64,000 nucleotides of DNA from Protopterus annectens (taxonomy: Eukaryota > Chordata > Ceratodontiformes > Protopteridae): the NCBI RefSeq assembly GCF_019279795.1, contig NC_056726.1, positions 1,137,849,882 through 1,137,913,881 on the forward strand, read 5' to 3'. The translations under genes were made by a program, and so were the position numbers. Shown here in pieces: positions 46,340-60,828 of the stretch. The notes under the pieces were generated by a model. That model was not told the DNA's origin and made no database searches. It saw nothing but the letters and a program-made list of their open reading frames with translations. Position 1 is the stretch's first letter; each line of letters starts with the position of its first letter.

Positions 46340-47655
46340 AAACAAATGTTCATAACTCTTTAACCACGAGAGCTAGACTAAAAATGTAAATGCGAACATT
46401 GTTCAGCAAACATCAACCTTTCCAACAGTGTAAATGTTGGTAGCGCGTATCTAAGTCATTATTAAATATGCACCAATGAATGCTGATATTGTACATAATT
46501 TTTACCTTTTTAGTAAAACAAATCACAATATCTTGGTGAATGCACCATGTACACCCATACAGTTTCTAATTAATTTCTTTGTATGAATGTCAGCTTTAAA
46601 ATGATACCTTAACAATTGTTGTGTGATGCTCCTTTACAGAGATATTCACAGAAATATGATTAATATTATATTTCTCATAATTGATAAATAAACAAAGCAT
46701 AACATCTCATCACATGTAACAGACAGAGACTACATATCAGTGGACAAGTTGTGTGGCTCAATGGCAGCTTTAAAATGATGCATCATTTGTGTTGTCATCA
46801 TGCTCCCTTGTGAAGATATGGGCATAATAATGAGAAATATTGCAAATATATAATTTTCATAATCCTACAAGACTAAACAAACTGTTATATCTGTACATGT
46901 GTATAGCATACAGACACAGTTTTTTACCATGTTGTAAGGAGTAATACAGTCTTCAAATTAAGGTATTACTTAGCACATTGACATGCTCCCTTGCAAAGTT
47001 ATTTACCATAATATAAAAAAAATCATAATTTTCATAACCGTATTCCTTCAAAAACTCTGATATCTGTACATGTGCACAACATACAGACACAGTTCTTTTA
47101 TCATGATTTAAGGACTAACACTGTCTTCAAAAATGAGGTATCACTTACCACAATTACATGCTCCCTAGCAAATTAATTTACCAAAATATGAAAAAAAATC
47201 ATAATTTCCAGAAACCAAGTCCTAAACAAACTGTGATATCTGTACATGTGTACAGCATACAGACACGGTTCTTTTACCATGTTGTACGTACTGATACTGT
47301 CTTTAAAATTAGATATTACTTAGCAAGTTGACATCTTTCTTTAGCAAAGTCATTCTCATTCACTAAAATATGAAAAAATAACATCATTTTCATAACCTTA
47401 GCATTAAAAAAACTGCGATATTTGTACATGTCTACAGCAGACAGTTTTTATTTACCATGCTGTATATACTGATACTGTATTTAAAATGAAGTATTACTTA
47501 ACACGTTGACAAATTCCCTAGCAAAGTTATTTGGCAAAATATGAAAACTGTAATAACTTTCATAACCTAAGTCCTAAACAAACTGTGATATCTGTACATC
47601 TGTACAGCCCACGGGCACAGTTATTTTACCATGTTGTAAGGGCTAATACTATGTG
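46340..47655. repeat. Satellite-like tandem array, unit about 175 bp
   Basis: The anchor 'atatctgtacatgtg' (or its decayed form) falls at 46889, 47062, 47238, 47420 and 47590, giving spacings of 173, 176, 182 and 170. Weaker anchors at 46704, 46530 and about 46355 continue the same period. Each unit has the succession 'acagacacagtt', 'accatgttgtaagg', 'tattactta', 'atgctccct', 'aaagttattta', 'aaaatatgaaaa' and 'cataacct'. About seven and a half units, best preserved on the right. No coding is present. Confidence 0.9.
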
Positions 47656-50600
47656 ATACAGGAAATTACTACATGATATGTTCAATTGCAGTAGTTCTTA
47701 AAAATATGAAGCATATAACCAAAAAGGGTACTGTGTGTCAAACAAATTTTAATTAACAAGAAGAAACTGGTGGGAGTGGGGTGCCTCAAATTGACTCCAC
47801 AAAGACAGAACCTCAGACTTGGCTTGTGCACTCATTAATGTGATAATTACTTCTACTTATGTGACTAACAGTGACAGCTGCTGAGAGTTTTACTGGAAAA
47901 GTAATAATGACTCAGTGCTATATTGTAACTGCACTTATTGTTAATGTGATAGTGACCTGCATTTTCATTGCAACAAGAACAGAGCAATGCCCCATGAATG
48001 AACTTGGCTGGTATCCTAATTTCAAGTTCATTCAAGACTTCATCCTCTGCCAAACCTGCTAGCATTGCTTCCAATTTATTCCAATTATGGTTGGCGATTT
48101 CAGATCAGCAATGGATTGTACAACTGTACAAAAACTAGTAGCACAATTCATATCACACAGCCTCCATTGCAGCAGCAACACAACCTGCTTTTGACCATGA
48201 CTGCCTTGACATGGGACACATAGCTCTAAATGAAAAGCGAGAAATGCAGTAACTTAGAAATGACATAATGTCTCTCACTTTCTACACTCCTAGTAATGGG
48301 AAATCTCATAGGGAACCGATTTACAGAAAGGGTAAACTGTGATTTGCAACAAGTTAGTACTGTCACAATGTATGTAGCAAAAGACAGTTTTTTGTCACAT
48401 TTAGAACCAGTTTATTCAATAATACAACTTCTGACTGCAAATCACAGTTCATGTTTGGTCTGCACAGAAGTACCAAAAATAAAACCATTTTAGACAGAAA
48501 TGGTCTGCTTGTTTGTTTTGATTAGTAGAAATTTCTTAACATTTTCATTTTGCACCTATGGTGGCAAACAATATATTGCTAGATAACATACAGGTGGAAC
48601 AGACCTTTTGCTAAACATCCACAGCTTTTTGTACAACTGTTAAGTTTAAACCACATGACAGCATAAGACCCAAATCTCATTAGCACAGCTGACCATTACA
48701 CTGAAACTAAGAACATTCTATAAGATTGGTGCATGTAGCTGCACTATTTCTGTTATTCAATAACCCAATAATCACGACAAACTGGTATGACTGCTACACT
48801 ATTTCTGTTGTCCAAAATCTCAACAGTAACAACCAGCTGGTTATGACTGCTTCTTCAAAAGAAATCTTATATTCTCCATTTTGAAACAAGCAAGCCAGGT
48901 GCTTTTATAAACTCAGAAGTGCCAATAAGTTAATTATTATCTGTCATCTTGCAACGTGGAGTTGAAGATCTCAAACTGCTGATATTCATCGACTGACACT
49001 TTTGCAGAGGATGCCCCCAATTAAAAGACCACATGCAATTAAACCAAATCAGAACTTTGGCAAAGTTGTACAGCATTGGTTTTAGGGGAACTCCCTGAAC
49101 ATTGTATCTGACATTATAAAGTAAGTACATCTCACCAAGCTCCAAGAAAAAATATATTTTGTCTTCTTCACAGAGTGCACCCCAGGAGATTTAAAACTGC
49201 GCACAGCCCTTTTACTGTTAAATATCTCTAGTTTTTGAAAATGTGAGAAGACCAAGTGACATAAGCCGAAAAGTAAAATTTTCTCATTATTTTGTACTGG
49301 CAGTCTATGGAACTAAACAGTTGGAAGAAAAGCTTACTACCACCTATACCAGCACAAAATGTTCAAACACATACACAACCTGATTGATTGACTTTTTTTT
49401 TGCACTGGGTAAACAGCAAACTTGCTGCTTAGCCAGTGTAAAATAATAGCAATCATTACACTTCTTTTCAGTCCGAGCTCTCTGGCAGCTTAATGTTCTG
49501 TCCTGAAGCTCCGGACTAACGGACACTAAAACCCTGCCGACAAAGTGCTCAACTGAACATACTTCTGCATATCATAGAGATTTTCACCCCATTGTTTAGG
49601 TCTGTCCTGATAAAACCGGTAGTTCACTGGAAAATTAATAGGGACTGAAGTCAATAAACAAGGTCATACATTTGAGTAAACACGTCTGGAAATGCAGGCA
49701 TACACAAATCATGCAAAAATTGAGCAACTGTCTAAATGTGTAATAGCAATATTTAAAAACGATCACTACTGTGGAACATCTCTCCAATTACTTTTGACTT
49801 TGACATCTACTGTGAGGCAAAACTCCCATTACTTAGCATGTTAAGGCTGCTGCTGAACATTCAGCAGTAAAGACAAATAAAACACCAAATAAAACACCAT
49901 GCTGCTGTGCCATGAGAGACGTATTGTTGCTAGCATCAGAACAAGGACTATCGCTACACCTGGCTATACATGGAGGAACCTGAAGTTACTGCCATTGGAA
50001 GTCATTATAGAAAATTGCAAGCCATTACATTAAATCAGGCACAAAAGTAGAAACATTTCACTGCATGAAGCAGAAAGGGTGATATGCTTACCAAAATCAG
50101 AGAAAAGAATCTCTTGCTGGGGAACACTGGCTCCATGATAGCCTGAAATGCAGATAAAAAAAATGAATCCTTCATGGAAATACATGCATCCTGCAACTCC
50201 ACATAGGAGAAAAGTTCCCAGAGATGATCTGGATTGCATCTTCATTGGATGAGCAATGAATATATAATTGACCTGATTATTGTCTATCACTGCTACTACT
50301 ATCGCACAAAGCTGGTCTCTTGCCTTTAAGGATGGTTCTAACAAAGTTGTTTACAAAAAAAGGAAAGAATAGTAGTCACAACACACTTGGGTTAGTACTG
50401 GAATTTTTTCAAACCCTTACTCAGGCTCACTCTCAAACACCGGCTGCAGCACTACTCCCCAGACTGATTAGCTGCCATTGCTTGCTTCATGGAATGCAGA
50501 CAAGAATCAGCTCAGTGTAACTGGAAGAAAACACAATGCATGCTAAGCCGATTTACTGGAAAAAATTATATGTAAGCATATGCTTACTTTGCTGTGAAAA

Positions 50601-51879
50601 TTAAGTTGAGAAGTTAGCTGACAAAGTTCAGTTACTTTTTCAACTTAGTTTTCATAGGATAGGGCTGAAATATGACCGGCAAATAAGTCGCAGTTGCAGA
50701 AGGCACTCTGGGGTAACAGCATGCAATTACTAGCGTCTCATAGCATGCTCAGATGTAAGCACAGAGGTGCTATGAGACAGTACTCGGGGTTAATGAGTTA
50801 ATTATAGCACTGTGTTGCTATGGCATTGGCTAATGGAAAGGCAACACAGTTGCTCTGGATGCAAGTAGCAAGTGGGACACACCAACTGGTGCACAGGCCA
50901 TCACTTGCTCATGAGCATTACCTACAAAATGCAAGCTAATGCCTATAAAACATAGGTCTGAACTCATCTACACAAAGACACACTGCGACTACCCAAACCT
51001 AACCATTTGCATTATTCTGAGGAAACTCTTCAGCACTATAAAAGGTATGTCAATCACATAGGCTTGTAATGGAATGCAGAAGGGGGAATGCAATAATGTC
51101 AAATAGTTCATTAAACACTACGTTGCAACAAGACCTGCTGGACTCACATGCTGTTGTCTGCCACCTAAGGCCATTCCTGCTTGCCCTGTCTGCATTGACA
51201 TGGATCACATCTCTGGCCACTGAGTCATCCAAGCAAAGGTCAGCTCATGTATGACTACTACTGGAGTGTCTGTTGTCCAATACTGAGTGTGAAACTGCTA
51301 GGCCAGCTACCTGGGATGTTTTAAATATTCATATGCCACCTGCTAATGCTACTATGGTACATATGCTTGTCTTGCAAATGAAATAGACTTATATAGGGTA
51401 TGTGCATTGTATGCAACAGGTGCAGAAGTGTTTCCTGAACTGTATGTGATATACTGAGCCCATACTTGACAACTGTCCAGAGTTTTCCAGTCTGTCCACA
51501 TGTCTGCCTCATATTTGTAGTCAATGCCTCATACAGTTGTGTATTGTCTGGCACATCACTGGCAACCCATTAAAGACTGAAATCATAACATAATAGCATA
51601 CATTTAACTGTCAGATGTCATATCCTGTGGAGTAGACCTGTGAATGCGACACTGTCTTTTCTGGCAACTGTGTGTGCTTTAGCTAGATTCATAAAGTGAC
51701 ACTATTTTCTGGCCTTTGCCCACCAGTGATGTGTGCCTTTGTGCTGATGTCTTGCTCTAACAGGAGCTAGGTGTCTTGGCATGAAACCCATGTCAATGTA
51801 AGCATACCTTGTCCTGTAGGATGCTGACATTTGTTAAGTTACTGACACCTGCTTTGTAGCTGTGCAGAGCACAATAACC
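47656..51879. other. Long unassigned stretch
   Basis: No family was recognised in 4.2 kb. Open frames such as 47871-48062 (+) with a hydrophobic stretch, 49145-48930 (-) and 50344-50030 (-) with a hydrophobic middle were examined. None shows a known motif or convincing exon structure. A part at 50740-50960 is slightly more GC-rich. It could hold decayed elements too old to read. Confidence 0.4.
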
Positions 51880-54640
51880 TTGCCAGGTTACTCATCCCAT
51901 CATACGTTTATACCCCAAATGGATGGCTGCAAAGCCACAGGAGGTGGAATGTTGAACATTATCATAAACATACACACCTCCAGCCTGGCCAAAGTATGAA
52001 GCATGGGAGACATCCTGAGTGCAGTTAACAGTTGACAAAACATCTACTCAAAAATCATAGCTAGCTACAGGCCTCCAACCATGACTATAGACACCCACCA
52101 CACCTACTGGGACTTGCTGGAATCTGTCAGGATTCAATCGTCTACCCTGCTCCTGGGTGACTTCAACTACCCAACCATAGTGTGCATGACCTATGCCACC
52201 AGAACATGAATGCACAGAAATTCCTCGACTTTGTCAATGGCAATGCAGTGGATCAGCTGGTCAACACTCCTATGACAGGTGGAGATATCCTGTACCTGGT
52301 CCTAGCCAACAAGAGTAGCCACTGTAGCACTCCTACAGTGTCATCTTCCTTGGTAAGATCTGACCACATAGCCATCACTGTTCAGGTCACCATCTCTCCT
52401 GCCCTCCCCATCAGGGTCAAATAAAATTGACTTTACACAGATGACTATAAATTTCCTCAGAGCAGACAGAAGTAGCTTTACAGCCAATGTCCCATCAGTT
52501 GGAACAAGCAGTAGTGTCCAGACCCTCACCAGAATACTATGTGGCCACCTATGTAGCTGTATGGACTCAGCAATACCGGACAGGAGAACATCATCTCCCC
52601 CAAGTTAGGGTAAACATCCATGGTGGACAGCAGCAATACACAAATACCATAACAGGTAGAAATAATTACTGGACAGGGCCAAGAAGGGGCGGGTGCCTTA
52701 TTGGAAGCAATGCCACCTTGGTCTGCACAAACAAATAAGGTCACAGGTGAATTACCCTAAGGCTATCTTTGAGTGCAAATTGTACACATCCACCAAGGCC
52801 AATCACTTGGCCTTCCACACATGTGTCTGCAATCCCAGAGGCAACACACAAATCTGCTCTGTAGTGGTGGTCAATAACACCACATACACATATGGCATAG
52901 ATATAGGCAACTGGCTGCAGACAGGTGAAGTGTAAACATCACCCCCCTGTCCCCGCATCAGCACACATGTGTATGCACAGCACCTGGCCCCCTCCCCTCA
53001 TCATCAGGAAGCAGGTCTGTAAAGCCTTCTCAAAGGAAACACAGAGAAGTCTCCATAGGCCTGATACCATCCCTGGCTGCATCCTACATGAACACAGGCA
53101 TGGGCTCTCAGATCCATTCTGCACTGTAATCAAACAAAGCTTGAGCACCAGTGTCATTCTATCTGCAGAGAGGACAGCCACTGTCATCCCTATATACAAA
53201 GGCAGAGCAGTCCACCAACCCAGCCAATCATATGCACATCAGCCTAACTTGCCTGCTCTGCTAGGGCATGGAAGGCAATATCAAGGACATTATGAACAGG
53301 GACATTGGCAACATCAAAATGCCTGAGCCTACACAGCATGTTATTGTCAGAAGGAGCTCAGGCCTGTTAAACCTGGTATGTCTCTCTGAAGTGCTCAACA
53401 AACACAAGGATGAGGTGAAGATGGTGAACAATGCCTACCTTCACCTAGTCCAGTTCTCTCACAATAATCCCCAGGCAACCAGGATACATACACCTACACA
53501 GCTAGGCATCAACCTGTATGTTACCAGATAGGTAGCTAACTGGCCCAATGATAGTACCCACTTGGCCAAAATAGTGGAACCCACCTCTAGTAGTAGAGTC
53601 TTCCAAAGCAGTGTACCCCAAGGGTCGTTCTGAGGCCTCTCCTGTTTGAAATATATGTATCTGAGGTACAAGACAAAAGCATTGGTCTGTGGCTGATCAG
53701 GTGTACAGATGCTGACAAGCTGGCCACTGTCTTATAATCCCCTACTATTGTGAGCATCCCCAAGAGGCCTTCACCCAATTAATGACTGGTACAAGAAACA
53801 TTTCCGCAAACTGAATGCCAGGAGATACATCATTCTCCCTGCTCTGGCAGATGTCATCCACACTAATTATGACAGTAATCATGTACTGAGCATGCACTCA
53901 AGTGTGAGGCGACTTGTGCACCGAGTTGGTAGCAACCTGACAGTTACTCACCATGTGGGCACCATTGTACAGAATGCTGTCTACATGGCCCACCTCACAA
54001 ATACCGGTATGTCATCCAGGAACCAGGAGGCCACAACATCCCTGTACGCCACCCTTATCAGATGCATTACCAAGTATAATGGCTCCTTTGCCATGTACCT
54101 TGCCAAGCAAATGCAACAGTTGCAGAGACCACAGAGGCTCCTGATGAGGCAAATCCAGGGTCTGTAACACCAATCCAATACAGGTAGGCTGAAATCCCTG
54201 TCCTTGTACTCAGACTCATACAGACTGATCATACGTGACCTGTGTCTGTCATATCAGGACATTTCCATACCAGCATTGATGGCATTTTTGCATATCTGTA
54301 AGACAAACCCCACTGACACATCACACACACAAGGCCCCCACCTAGTCTGTGACATGTATAGTATTTGTGGTTGGGATACTGTAGTTTCCCACACAATACA
54401 CAATATGTAAAATACACTCCCTTACAATGTCTAGCAGAGTACATTTATATCTCTCTTGAAGAAGAAGTTGGACAACTGCATTGGAAATGGATGGGACACC
54501 CATGGGATCCCACGGGTGTACCAGCTGGACAGGGAAAACAGGTGCTGGGTTGGTAGGGACATTGTCAAAAGTTTGGGCCAAGCTTATGAGGGCATCAGGG
54601 CCAATAGCCTGGTATCATCTTATGAGTCTATGCACCTAGT
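51880..54640 (+). pseudogene. Decayed CR1 LINE ORF2 and 3' UTR, plus strand
   Basis: Endonuclease: 'LPGYSSHHTFIPQ' near 51900, 'STLLLGDFNYPTI' near 52140-52178 (GDFN box intact), 'SLVRSDHIAITVQV' near 52347-52390 (SDH box intact). RT: 'CILHEHRHGLSDPF', 'LLNLVCLSEVL', then 'YMAHLTNTGMSSRNQEATTS' and 'GSFAMYLAKQMQQLQRPQRL' (54050-54150). After that comes 'RDLCLSYQDIS' and a C-terminal 'LLKKKLDNCIGNGWD'. The 3' UTR 'gggccaatagcctggtatc' and a degraded CTTATGAGTCTATG tail end near 54640. Stops and shifts occur throughout. The ORF1 part is missing. Confidence 0.85.
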
Positions 54641-55059
54641 ACTTTACAGGTTTCCTATACGGATTGCAGACTGTCCTGCAATGTTGGCTGAACTAAATCT
54701 CTTTGAATCTGAACTGTGTAGGTACTGCAGTTATAGTATATAGTCTTGTCCCTTCATCAGTTATCATCAAGTATCATTACACCTTGTCATTGTGTGTGGT
54801 CTGTATAGCAGTAAGTCAGCTCTTACAGTGTGTGCATTTGCACTTGGTGAGACTGTATAGCTCACTCCAATAGTCTTGGTCTTTGCAACAATTACCATTC
54901 TGCTACTTGGCCCATCACACAGTAGGATTTGTCACCTTTTGTTGTGGGTGTTATAGTAGCAGAGAAAGAAATGAATTGCAGCAGGAGAACTACCATAAGG
55001 TCTGCCCTAAAGATGTCTAAGCGGACTTCCATGTTGATGGTGGGCATAGTGAGGCACAG
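54641..55059. other. Unassigned spacer
   Basis: It lies between the CR1 3' tail and the 176-codon ORF. A 96-codon frame from 54929 overlaps the ORF start in another frame and has no known motif. Confidence 0.35.
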
Positions 55060-55590
55060 GTGGGGTTGTTGGTGCCTGATTCCATGCCATTGTTTGGTAT
55101 CCCACTTTCACCGACCATGTCCATGCAAACACTCAGTATGCCCACACATACACCGTCCCCAGCAGCCATGGATAATGGACAGGTTAAGGGTGGTGACATG
55201 GAACAGGGTAGTGTGTTGAGTATAGCGAGTGTGAGTGTAGACACCAGCCATAGGCAAAGAGCAGGTGAGGTCACACACAGGCAGATGGACAGGGATGCTC
55301 AACAGAGGACTGCTACCCATCAAGCCCCTGTCGCAAGCTCCACAGCAGGTGTCACCAGATGCATGTTACGGTCTGCCATGGAGGCACAGATGTGTACTGA
55401 CTGCAACATTAGATGGATGCTCAGGGTCATGAATGCAGCACTCCCTGCCATGTATGATGATCTCCACAGAATTTGTGATGCCATACATCATCTTGTTGAT
55501 GTTATGGATTTTCAGTGGGGTGAGACATTGTCACTACTCAACAATGCAATGTCTGTGCTTGAGCATGTGGTGAGAGTAGGGCATTGGTAA
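55060..55590 (+). CDS. Unidentified 176-codon open frame
   Basis: The longest uninterrupted frame outside the LINEs, from ATG 55060 to TAA/TAG-type end at 55590. The first 110 residues are Met/Ser/Thr/Pro/Gln-rich and low in order. The last 65 look helical, with 'MLRVMNAALPAMYDDLHRIC' and 'LLNNAMSVLEHVVRVGHW'. There is no signal peptide or membrane segment. A disordered region followed by a short helical tail resembles the C-terminal half of Myb-like accessory proteins of DNA transposons, so a transposon origin is plausible. I do not recognise the family. The absence of stops over 530 bp in a decayed neighbourhood is the main support, and chance remains possible. Confidence 0.35.
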   Translation: MGLLVPDSMPLFGIPLSPTMSMQTLSMPTHTPSPAAMDNGQVKGGDMEQGSVLSIASVSVDTSHRQRAGEVTHRQMDRDAQQRTATHQAPVASSTAGVTRCMLRSAMEAQMCTDCNIRWMLRVMNAALPAMYDDLHRICDAIHHLVDVMDFQWGETLSLLNNAMSVLEHVVRVGHW

Positions 55591-55990
55591 GGTTCACAGT
55601 CTCATAGTGGCAGTACCAACAGCACTACCAAAGGGAGAGTGCTTTCCACACAACACATGAGCAGGCCATAGGTACATTGTCCTGGCTAGTCCCATCAGGG
55701 ATGCAGATCCAGCAGAGAGCAGTCACCATCAGGGAGTAGTACTGCATCTGTACTTGGGCCTGGTGGTGCCAGTGATACTCCTGGCAGAACCAGTTATCAC
55801 ATCCCTGCTGGGAGAAAGTGAACAGTACATCCTGCCATGTACGGTCAATTGCTGTCCAACATAGCCCTGTGTCAGGCATCCACATCACTTCATGGTGTGC
55901 AGACAAACACTCACTTGTCCCTATCACAGGCCAGTCACCACCAGACATGCACAGCTCCTCTGCATGGCCCAGTTGAACATCACCCCTCCA

Positions 55991-55991
<1 letters not shown>
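55591..55991. other. Unassigned spacer
   Basis: No recognised feature between the ORF and the CA repeat. A 146-codon minus-strand frame here is lengthened by the CA repeat and has no motif. Confidence 0.4.

Positions 55992-56052
<61 letters not shown>
55992..56052. repeat. (CA)n microsatellite
   Basis: A pure CA run of about 30 units. Confidence 0.98.
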
Positions 56053-56054
<2 letters not shown>

Positions 56055-56158
56055 ATGTCAGCCATCTGGCCCAGTTTAGGCCTCTAGCAATCCAACACCA
56101 CACTCTGTGCATGCGATGATACTTGTGGCACAACCCTGTTATCCATACCATCAATGCA

Positions 56159-56379
56159 CAGACATGCTTATATGGGTCTGATGCACAGGGTGACTATACT
56201 ACAGTGTAGTATAGTCACCCTGTGCATCAGACCCATATAAGCATGTCTGATGCACAGGGTCTGATGCACAGGGTGACTATACTACACTGTAGTATAGTCA
56301 CCCTGTGCATCAGACCCATATAAGCATGTCTGTGCATCGATGCGTCTGATGCACAGGGTGACTATACTACAGTGTAGCA
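56159..56379. repeat. Perfect palindrome cluster
   Basis: Palindrome 1 has 45-bp perfect arms (56159-56203 and 56205-56249) around a single G at 56204. Palindrome 2 has 30-bp perfect arms (56257-56286 and 56288-56317) around C at 56287. A third half-copy starts near 56344 (TCTGATGCACAGGGTG...) and runs out through CTACAGTGTAG into non-palindromic sequence at about 56379. All three share the unit TCTGATGCACAGGGTGACTA. The two centres are reverse complements of each other (CAG/CTG step). Confidence 0.97.
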
Positions 56380-58099
<1,720 letters not shown>

Positions 58100-58756
58100 G
58101 GCAATATAGTGTTACATGGTGCATGTGAGGCAGATGCCGTTAACAGGCTCTTTAAAGTAATGTCATGGGTAGGGGGTCGACAGGCCTTAAAATGGTATAA
58201 CATACACACACAAAAGCCATGGGGGATATGCTTCACACACACACTACTATAGTTGTTGGTAAAGAGATTAGAACCCTACCTATCTATCTATGTATTTTCA
58301 CTATAGTACTATGCAGTTATTGCACATGCCACAGAGATTAGAGGGCTGACAAGTGTCTACAGGTACATCTAAGGTGAATGACATCAGCAGGCCTTGTAAA
58401 GTAGGGCAATGGGATGTGCACTTGGTGGTACTTGGCTCAAAATGATATAACCCACTTGCTCAGAGGATATGATTCTCATCCAAACACACACACAGGGATG
58501 ATGTGAGTCTCACACATGCACACAGTATCACAGTTGCCAGTATTGAGTTTAGAAGCCCTACCTATCTAGTTGTGTGCTCTACAGTTTTACTCAGTTACCA
58601 CATGCACCATGGAGCTTATAGGATTTAACTCTGTCACAAGGTATGTCTAAGATGATTACATCAAGAGCCCTTGTAAAGTATGGCAATGGGAAATGTACTG
58701 GGTGGGAAGGGCATCAAAATACATTACTCTACAAACATACACACTTACAAATGCCT

Positions 58757-58877
<121 letters not shown>

Positions 58878-59281
58878 TTTGCCAGACCTGAAAATATAAT
58901 CCCTGCCTATCTAGTTATTTGTACTATAGTGTTACATAGTTATCGCATGAGCTTCATAAACTACAAGGCTAACAAGTGCACAAAGGTAATTCTAAGATGA
59001 ATGACATCAGCAGTACAGCTAAAGTTGGGCACTGGGATGTGTACTGGGTGGGAAAACCCTCAAAATACTTCAACCTACAAACATACAAACTGGGAATAGA
59101 ACTCATGCCTATCTAGTTATTTGTATTATACTGTTACATAGCTATTTCACATGTCATGGAGCTTAAATGGCTGGGGCTGTGCAAAGGTACTTCTAAGGGG
59201 AATGACATTTGGAGGACTGCTAAAGTGGGGCACTGTGAAGTGTACTGTGTGGGAATGGCCTAAAACTGTTTCACCTACAAA

Positions 59282-59283
<2 letters not shown>

Positions 59284-59370
<87 letters not shown>
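59284..59370. repeat. (CA)n tract in array unit 4
   Basis: A pure CA run of about 43 units. Confidence 0.98.
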
Positions 59371-59374
<4 letters not shown>

Positions 59375-59563
59375 CAGGACTGAGATTATAACCCTTACCT
59401 ATCTAGTTATTTCTATTATAGCGTTATGCAGTTATCACATGTGCTACAGAGCTTATATAGCTGATAGGTGTCCAATGGCACTTATAATGTGAATGACATC
59501 TTGAGAAGTAGGGCAATGGGAAGTGTACCAAGTGGGAACAGCCTCCTAATACTTAGACCTACA

Positions 59564-59564
<1 letters not shown>

Positions 59565-59615
<51 letters not shown>
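59565..59615. repeat. (CA)n tract in array unit 5
   Basis: A pure run of about 25 units, after which the array ends at GGCAGGTG. Confidence 0.98.
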
Positions 59616-59617
<2 letters not shown>

Positions 59618-59640
59618 CAGGTGATGTGATATTATAACCC

Positions 59641-60050
59641 CCACTTCAGTACTATTACACAATAGAAATCACCTTCATGCTGACACATGCAACTGGTGAC
59701 AACCAGTATATCAATGTCTACAGCAGGGCATCACTCTATGCCATTCAGGGTATCTGTGTATGTGACTCACTCTGTGTGTGTGTGTCCCTGTGTCTCTCTC
59801 TTTCTATCATTTTCTGTCTCTCTCTTCCCCCATCTATGTGTGTGTATGCTTGACATATTATCTGCTGCCCATATATATGTCTATGTATCACATGCAACAG
59901 ATAAAGAGATATCACATATGGGCCACCTACAGCTAGCTGAGGTAACCCTGTCTAATGGGTGTGTATAGGGACAGTTAAGGTGTACATAGCCATCTGTATG
60001 CAAAGACATATATGCACAATACAGTTATATAGTATGATGTGGGTTCCAAC
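59641..60050. other. Unassigned DNA with CT/GT-rich patch
   Basis: A mixed TCTC/GTGT-rich patch lies at about 59770-59850. No gene is recognised. Confidence 0.4.
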
Positions 60051-60209
60051 ATGGCCCGGAAGTGTAGGAGCATGCCCACTGTGACCTTCAATAGTGAGAG
60101 TGGGACTCCATTCCAGAGATATGTTTACTCCAGTCAGGAGCTTTGTGTGCTAGAACCAGACCACTCAAAAGTAAACAAGACTTTCCTAGAGGTACTGGGT
60201 TTGCTTTAG
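60051..60209 (+). other. Short open frame of 52 codons, unidentified
   Basis: ATG at 60051, TAG at 60207-60209. It encodes 'MARKCRSMPTVTFNSESGTP' and then 'FQRYVYSSQELCVLEPDHSK'. The composition looks protein-like, but I recognise no family. It could be a relic exon of a mobile element or chance. Confidence 0.2.
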
Positions 60210-60510
60210 CAGACATTTTATGACATATCTGAAGTCTGACACTGCAATGTATTGTGTCATTACCTAGTGATAGATATCCTTAGATCATCACAGTGCTTTA
60301 CCAGAGGGATACAAGATGTATGATGCACAAACCAATATTATGAGCCTGACTATATACATTCCTGCTCAAAAAGGCCAGCTGAGAGGTATGGCTACAGCTG
60401 GTTGACTAATGAAACTGTGTAAACAGTCCAGCAACTTGGTGATATATGAGCTGGGGATCTCCAGCTTGTGTGGTATTCTTCTTACCTGAAAAGTCATATC
60501 CTGGAGTGAC
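60210..60510. other. Unassigned spacer
   Basis: No recognised feature before the hAT-like MITE. Confidence 0.4.
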
Positions 60511-60828
60511 CATACCTCTCAACTGTACATATTTTGGTAGAATGCCCAGGTATTTGTCTAGAGGTTTCATCCAGTCTACATAAACATGTGTTTTTATGCC
60601 AAGTTAGTTGCATAAAATTGAAGACTGATGTTACAAAATAATGGCAGACATTAGTGTTTCAGACTTCATAAACTCCAGACAATTCCTGTTAATGCAAAAC
60701 CCCTTATTCTACCAACTTTCTCAGTATGCAAGGGCACTATTTACAACACATACCTATCATTGTGGCTTTGTCCCACTTTTATTGATGACCTTGTCCAAAT
60801 GTCTTGCTGTCACAGGTTGAGAGGTATG
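60511..60828. mobile_element. hAT-like MITE (CATACCTCTCAAC family), well-kept TIRs
   Basis: 318 bp. The ends are CATACCTCTCAAC and GTTGAGAGGTATG, perfect 13-bp inverted repeats. Flanking 8-mers GGAGTGAC and GGTGTGGG agree at five positions, possibly a worn target duplication. The body matches 37.9 kb ('aaaataatggcagacatt', 'cagacttcataaactcc'). Confidence 0.85.

Noticed and set aside
46340..47655. CRISPR-like array
   Set aside because: Units of 175 bp are repeated along their whole length with gradual divergence. There are no short fixed repeats with unique spacers, and the context is eukaryotic.
47871..48062. 63-codon plus-strand frame with a possible membrane segment
   Set aside because: Short, no known family, no neighbouring exon.
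50030..50344. Minus-strand 104-codon frame with a hydrophobic stretch and an acceptor-like and donor-like pair
   Set aside because: It looked like a signal-peptide exon, but no partner exon, family motif or conservation can be shown. Such splice-like words are common by chance.
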